A DNA stretch of 64,000 nt, taken from assembly GCF_000332975.1 (NCBI RefSeq), contig NZ_BANR01000005.1, positions 248,001-312,000 of the forward strand, read 5' to 3'. Below the pieces are notes generated by a model. It was given only the letters and a program-made list of their open reading frames with translations. It ran no database searches and was not told where the DNA came from. Below, one piece after another: positions 62,101 to 64,000 of the stretch; position 1 is the first letter of the stretch; every line of letters starts with the position of its first letter. The translations under genes were made by a program, and so were the position numbers. This DNA comes from Gordonia aichiensis NBRC 108223 (lineage in GTDB: Bacteria; Actinomycetota; Actinomycetes; Mycobacteriales; Mycobacteriaceae).

Positions 62101-64000
62101 GCTCGTGCGGATATGCGGGATCGATGGGCACATACGACGCTCCGCAGCGTAGGACACCGATGATCGCAGCGACGAGATCGGTTGAGCGGTCGATGATCAA
62201 CGCCACGGAGTGTCCGCGTCGGACACCGTCTCGACGCAGACGTGCCGCGATCGACGTGCTTCTGGTGTCCAACTCGCGATAGGTGAGTGTCTGTGATCCG
62301 GCGGATACGGCGCGACGATCGGCGAATCTGTCTGCTGTCCCGGCGAAGACGTCGACGAGGGTGCGCCGTTGCAGCGCCTCGCCGCTGCGGTACTCGGGTA
62401 GGGGAATCGCGGGAAGATGCGCCGGTCGGTCGGCGCGCAACCGAGCCACCCGAGCGGTGGGGGTGTCGACGAGCGCATGCAGAACGGTGCGCACACGTGC
62501 GGCGAGTTCGGTGACGGTCGCCTCGTCGAAGAGTGCTGTCGCATACTCGACGCGCAGCCGAATCCCGGCGGAGTCGGAGAGTTCCACGAACTCGAAGGTC
62601 AGGTCGAACTTCGCCGTCCGGGATCGTGGGAAGACCGGTTGCGCACGCAGACCGTCGAACCCGGGTGCGATGATCGGATCGCGGTATTGCACCATCGTCT
62701 GGAACAGCGGGTGACGGCTCAGAGCGCGTTCGGGCGCGAGAGCGGTGACGACCTCGTCGAATGGCACGTCCTGTGCGGCCAGTGCGTCGACATCGGTCGT
62801 GCGTATGCGCTGCAGCACCTCGGCGAGTGTCGGATCGCCGGAGAGATCCGTGCGCAGCGTCAGGGTGTTGACGAACATGCCGATCAGCGACTCTGCAGCC
62901 GCCGACGAACGGCCTGCCACAGGGGTTCCCACCACGATGTCGTTGCCCGCACCGGACGCGTTGAGTGCGACCGCCACGGCGGCGTGTGCTGCCATGAACA
63001 GCGTCGCATCGAGGGCACGGACCGCAGAGCGGAGACCTGCCAGGACCTCGCTGTCGACAACGATCTCGACCTGACCGCCCGACGGGTCGGGTTGTGACGG
63101 TCGTGGCCGGTCGTAGGGGAGGTCGAGTTCGGCGGGTGCGTCGGCGAGCTGCCCGCGCCAGTAGTCGAGTTGCCGTGACACCAGCGACCCGGGCTCCGCG
63201 ACGTTGCCGAGGCGGTCGATCTCCGCGAGGGTGTGATCGGCATAGGCGATGTCAGGGGCCGCGACCGGCTCGCCGTTGTAGCCTGCTGCGAGTTCGTCGA
63301 ACAGTGTGGTGGCCGACCACTCGTCAGCGGCGATGTGGTGAACGGTGAGCAGCAGCAGCGCTGAATCCTCGGAGGTTTTTAGCAGATCGGCACGCATCGG
63401 CAGGTCGGTGGACAATTCGAACGGTCTGCCGATCAGATCGTCGATCGTCTCGTCGAGGCGTGAGCGCTCGACCTCGTGATCGGCGATCAGGATTCTCGAG
63501 TCGACGGCCGGGTCGATGACCTGCGCGTCGTCGACGATGCGAGTGCGCAGTGCTTCGTGACGTCCGACGACACCATCGAGTGCGCGCTGAAGTCGCGCGC
63601 GGTCGAGCGGTCCGTCGAGGCGCACCGCGAACGGAATCGTGTATGCGGCATCGCCGATCCCGCTCTGGAAGGCCAGTCTCCGCTGTGCGGGCGAGAGCGG
63701 GATTCGTTCGGGCCGTGGTGCCCGGACGGCAGGGCCACTCGGGGCCGCGCCCACCGTCTCGGCGTCGTCGGCGAACAGCGATGCGAGGTCGGCGAGCACC
63801 GGATGAGCGAAGACGTCGGCGACGCCGACGACGCGTCCGGTGGCCACGCGCAATCTGGTCAGAACTCGTGTCGCCGACAGCGAGTGGCCGCCGAGGTCGA
63901 AGAAGTTGTCGTCGAGCCCCGGTTGCCGCGCGTCCGCCGTGTCGAGACCGAGAACCTCGGTCACGGTGTCGACGACGAGTCGTTCGAGGTCGGTACTCGG
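59195..64000 (-). CDS. Siderophore NRPS with threonine module (5' end outside window)
   Basis: The frame is open to the window edge, so the gene starts upstream. Visible order by position: PCP (63990-63770, GGHS near 63887), C (63700-62420, HHIAADE near 63336), A (62365-60890), PCP (60850-60640, GGDS near 60755), E (60560-59220, HHLAVDG near 60125). The A-domain pocket reads DFWNIGMVH(K), the classical threonine code, and the E domain would give D-Thr. A DHB or earlier residue would come from the unseen part. The PCP at the edge is GGHSL type, not the usual aryl-carrier form. It is coupled to the large NRPS by a 4-base overlap and acts directly before it if order is colinear. Confidence 0.93.
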   Translation of the reverse strand, partial: PSTDLERLVVDTVTEVLGLDTADARQPGLDDNFFDLGGHSLSATRVLTRLRVATGRVVGVADVFAHPVLADLASLFADDAETVGAAPSGPAVRAPRPERIPLSPAQRRLAFQSGIGDAAYTIPFAVRLDGPLDRARLQRALDGVVGRHEALRTRIVDDAQVIDPAVDSRILIADHEVERSRLDETIDDLIGRPFELSTDLPMRADLLKTSEDSALLLLTVHHIAADEWSATTLFDELAAGYNGEPVAAPDIAYADHTLAEIDRLGNVAEPGSLVSRQLDYWRGQLADAPAELDLPYDRPRPSQPDPSGGQVEIVVDSEVLAGLRSAVRALDATLFMAAHAAVAVALNASGAGNDIVVGTPVAGRSSAAAESLIGMFVNTLTLRTDLSGDPTLAEVLQRIRTTDVDALAAQDVPFDEVVTALAPERALSRHPLFQTMVQYRDPIIAPGFDGLRAQPVFPRSRTAKFDLTFEFVELSDSAGIRLRVEYATALFDEATVTELAARVRTVLHALVDTPTARVARLRADRPAHLPAIPLPEYRSGEALQRRTLVDVFAGTADRFADRRAVSAGSQTLTYRELDTRSTSIAARLRRDGVRRGHSVALIIDRSTDLVAAIIGVLRCGASYVPIDPAYPHERITTTLAEARPTVVVDADYLWNIDDSGSYTPSFVDEDVSDADPAYVIFTSGSTGMPKGVTVSHGNVVALLDATADLFDVDENDVWTLFHSYAFDFSVWELWGPLSTGAHIVIPDRLTTRSPVDLASLVREQGVTVLNQTPSAFFALDAVDSDATDSDSIDSDPASTEHFLESLRYVIFGGEALDLPRLREFARRHPLTTLVNMYGITEITVHATYLAIDEHHVDAATGHDVGALLPGFTGLLLDGYLRPVPTGATGELYLGGPQVTAGYLQRPAVQATRFVASPAGDGRVLYRTGDLFRCTRQGTLIYLGRADTQVKIRGFRIELGEVRAALAGLPGVRDVAVLTRPGPSGADRILAYAVGENLTSEGLHAALSDELPEHEVPAAVMVVDSIPLTVNGKTDTAALPEPEVGSATGRAPLTGLESALAEVFADTLGLPAAPSVDDDFFALGGDSIVSTTLVNRARRRGIRFSPRDVFTHRTVAGLATAATWIDEAITMTGPAGASSTDAAGSTQPTPIPLLPIVHRLREIGGTIDRFNQSLVVDTPPELDTAGLRAILGAMLDSHEALRSSLQVVAGVLWDMHSTPPGSVDVDDVLRVVTVESSVLTDPTAIAATVATESAAAAGRLRPTAGLMVAATWLTPDPSGAPVAGRLVLVIHHLAVDGVSRRILLEDLRTLWDSLVEGRELSPIPAVTPLHTFAAALTERAADPALLDEATHWAHVLAPGGDLVPGRLPTPGTIAQQHRHVVTVSDDTSAALVSDLPTRHGVGITSILLGALRVAATRVLGTGDLIIDTERHGRDAHEFGVDADLSHTVGWFTTVAPIRLPATDDIGNAVSDAEHAWSEMPSAGAGFGMLRYLNPQLSAALAGMSRPSVLLNYLGRFTVGGGAAWQPSAESTALHADPDPELGVAYPLEIDIVCRDESSGPVLAATFRYLPDHLDDASVRGLGDALCAALESLAARAESGVNQ
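61620..61664 (-). repeat. Three 15-bp repeats inside the threonine A domain
   Basis: Three units of the form GAATCTRYGGMGTCS stand in tandem and encode D-A-V-D-S, D-A-T-D-S and D-S-I-D-S in the loop after LNQTPSAFFAL of the A domain. Most A domains have a shorter loop here. The insert is acidic and is probably surface exposed. Confidence 0.8.

Noticed and set aside
53300..63350. HHxxxD-E motifs in the other condensation domains as defects
   Set aside because: HHIATDEWS and HHIAADEWS keep both histidines and the aspartate and recur in all three elongation C domains, so they look like a normal local variant.

Overview
The window is high-GC actinobacterial DNA from a mycolic-acid-producing member of the Mycobacteriales, most like Gordonia or Rhodococcus. 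The genus is an inference. The evidence is gene order: sufC-sufS-sufU-sufT, an ABC-F ATPase, acnR-acnA, a small membrane protein, a RipA-type peptidase, moxR-DUF58-VWA, fabG-inhA-hemH, nfeD-SPFH, a TVP38 protein and mutA-mutB-meaB follow the order of the Mycobacterium tuberculosis Rv1463-Rv1496 region. InhA points to a FAS-II/mycolate producer.

Layout. 1-2592: end of the Suf iron-sulfur operon. 2627-6657: inserted hen1-pnkp RNA-repair pair. 6758-10884: DUF1992 protein, lycopene cyclase and SDR (minus strand), ABC-F protein. 10903-13866: minus-strand cassette of three secreted proteins and one lipoprotein sortase; the secreted proteins share a related C-terminal tail without an LPXTG signal. 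13995-19337: acyl-CoA ligase, acnR and acnA, with an AcnR-type operator inside the acnA promoter and two matching hairpins in a roughly 220-nt leader. 19598-25530: cell-envelope genes. 25600-28431: fabG, inhA, coproporphyrin ferrochelatase. 28445-33498: a frameshifted methyltransferase, conserved proteins of unknown role, NfeD/SPFH and TVP38. 33640-38893: methylmalonyl-CoA mutase and its GTPase. 38987-40180: secreted lipase.

40297-64000 (end of window) is a siderophore locus. An IdeR-like box lies between divergent entB-entA-binding-protein genes and entE, for supply of 2,3-dihydroxybenzoate and uptake. An EntS-like exporter and two large NRPS genes run on the minus strand. My reading of the adenylation pockets gives N5-hydroxyornithine-type (DMENLGLIN), threonine (DFWNIGMVH), one probable basic residue and one unassigned residue, so a mixed catecholate-hydroxamate siderophore is likely. 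The large NRPS carries a dead epimerization-domain remnant and a condensation domain without its histidines, and it ends in an epimerization domain with no thioesterase.

The least explained items are the sortase/secreted-protein cassette with its tail motif, the twin hairpins upstream of acnA, the competing hairpins upstream of the RipA-type gene, and the eroded NRPS module. I saw no tRNA, rRNA, CRISPR array, insertion sequence or prophage.
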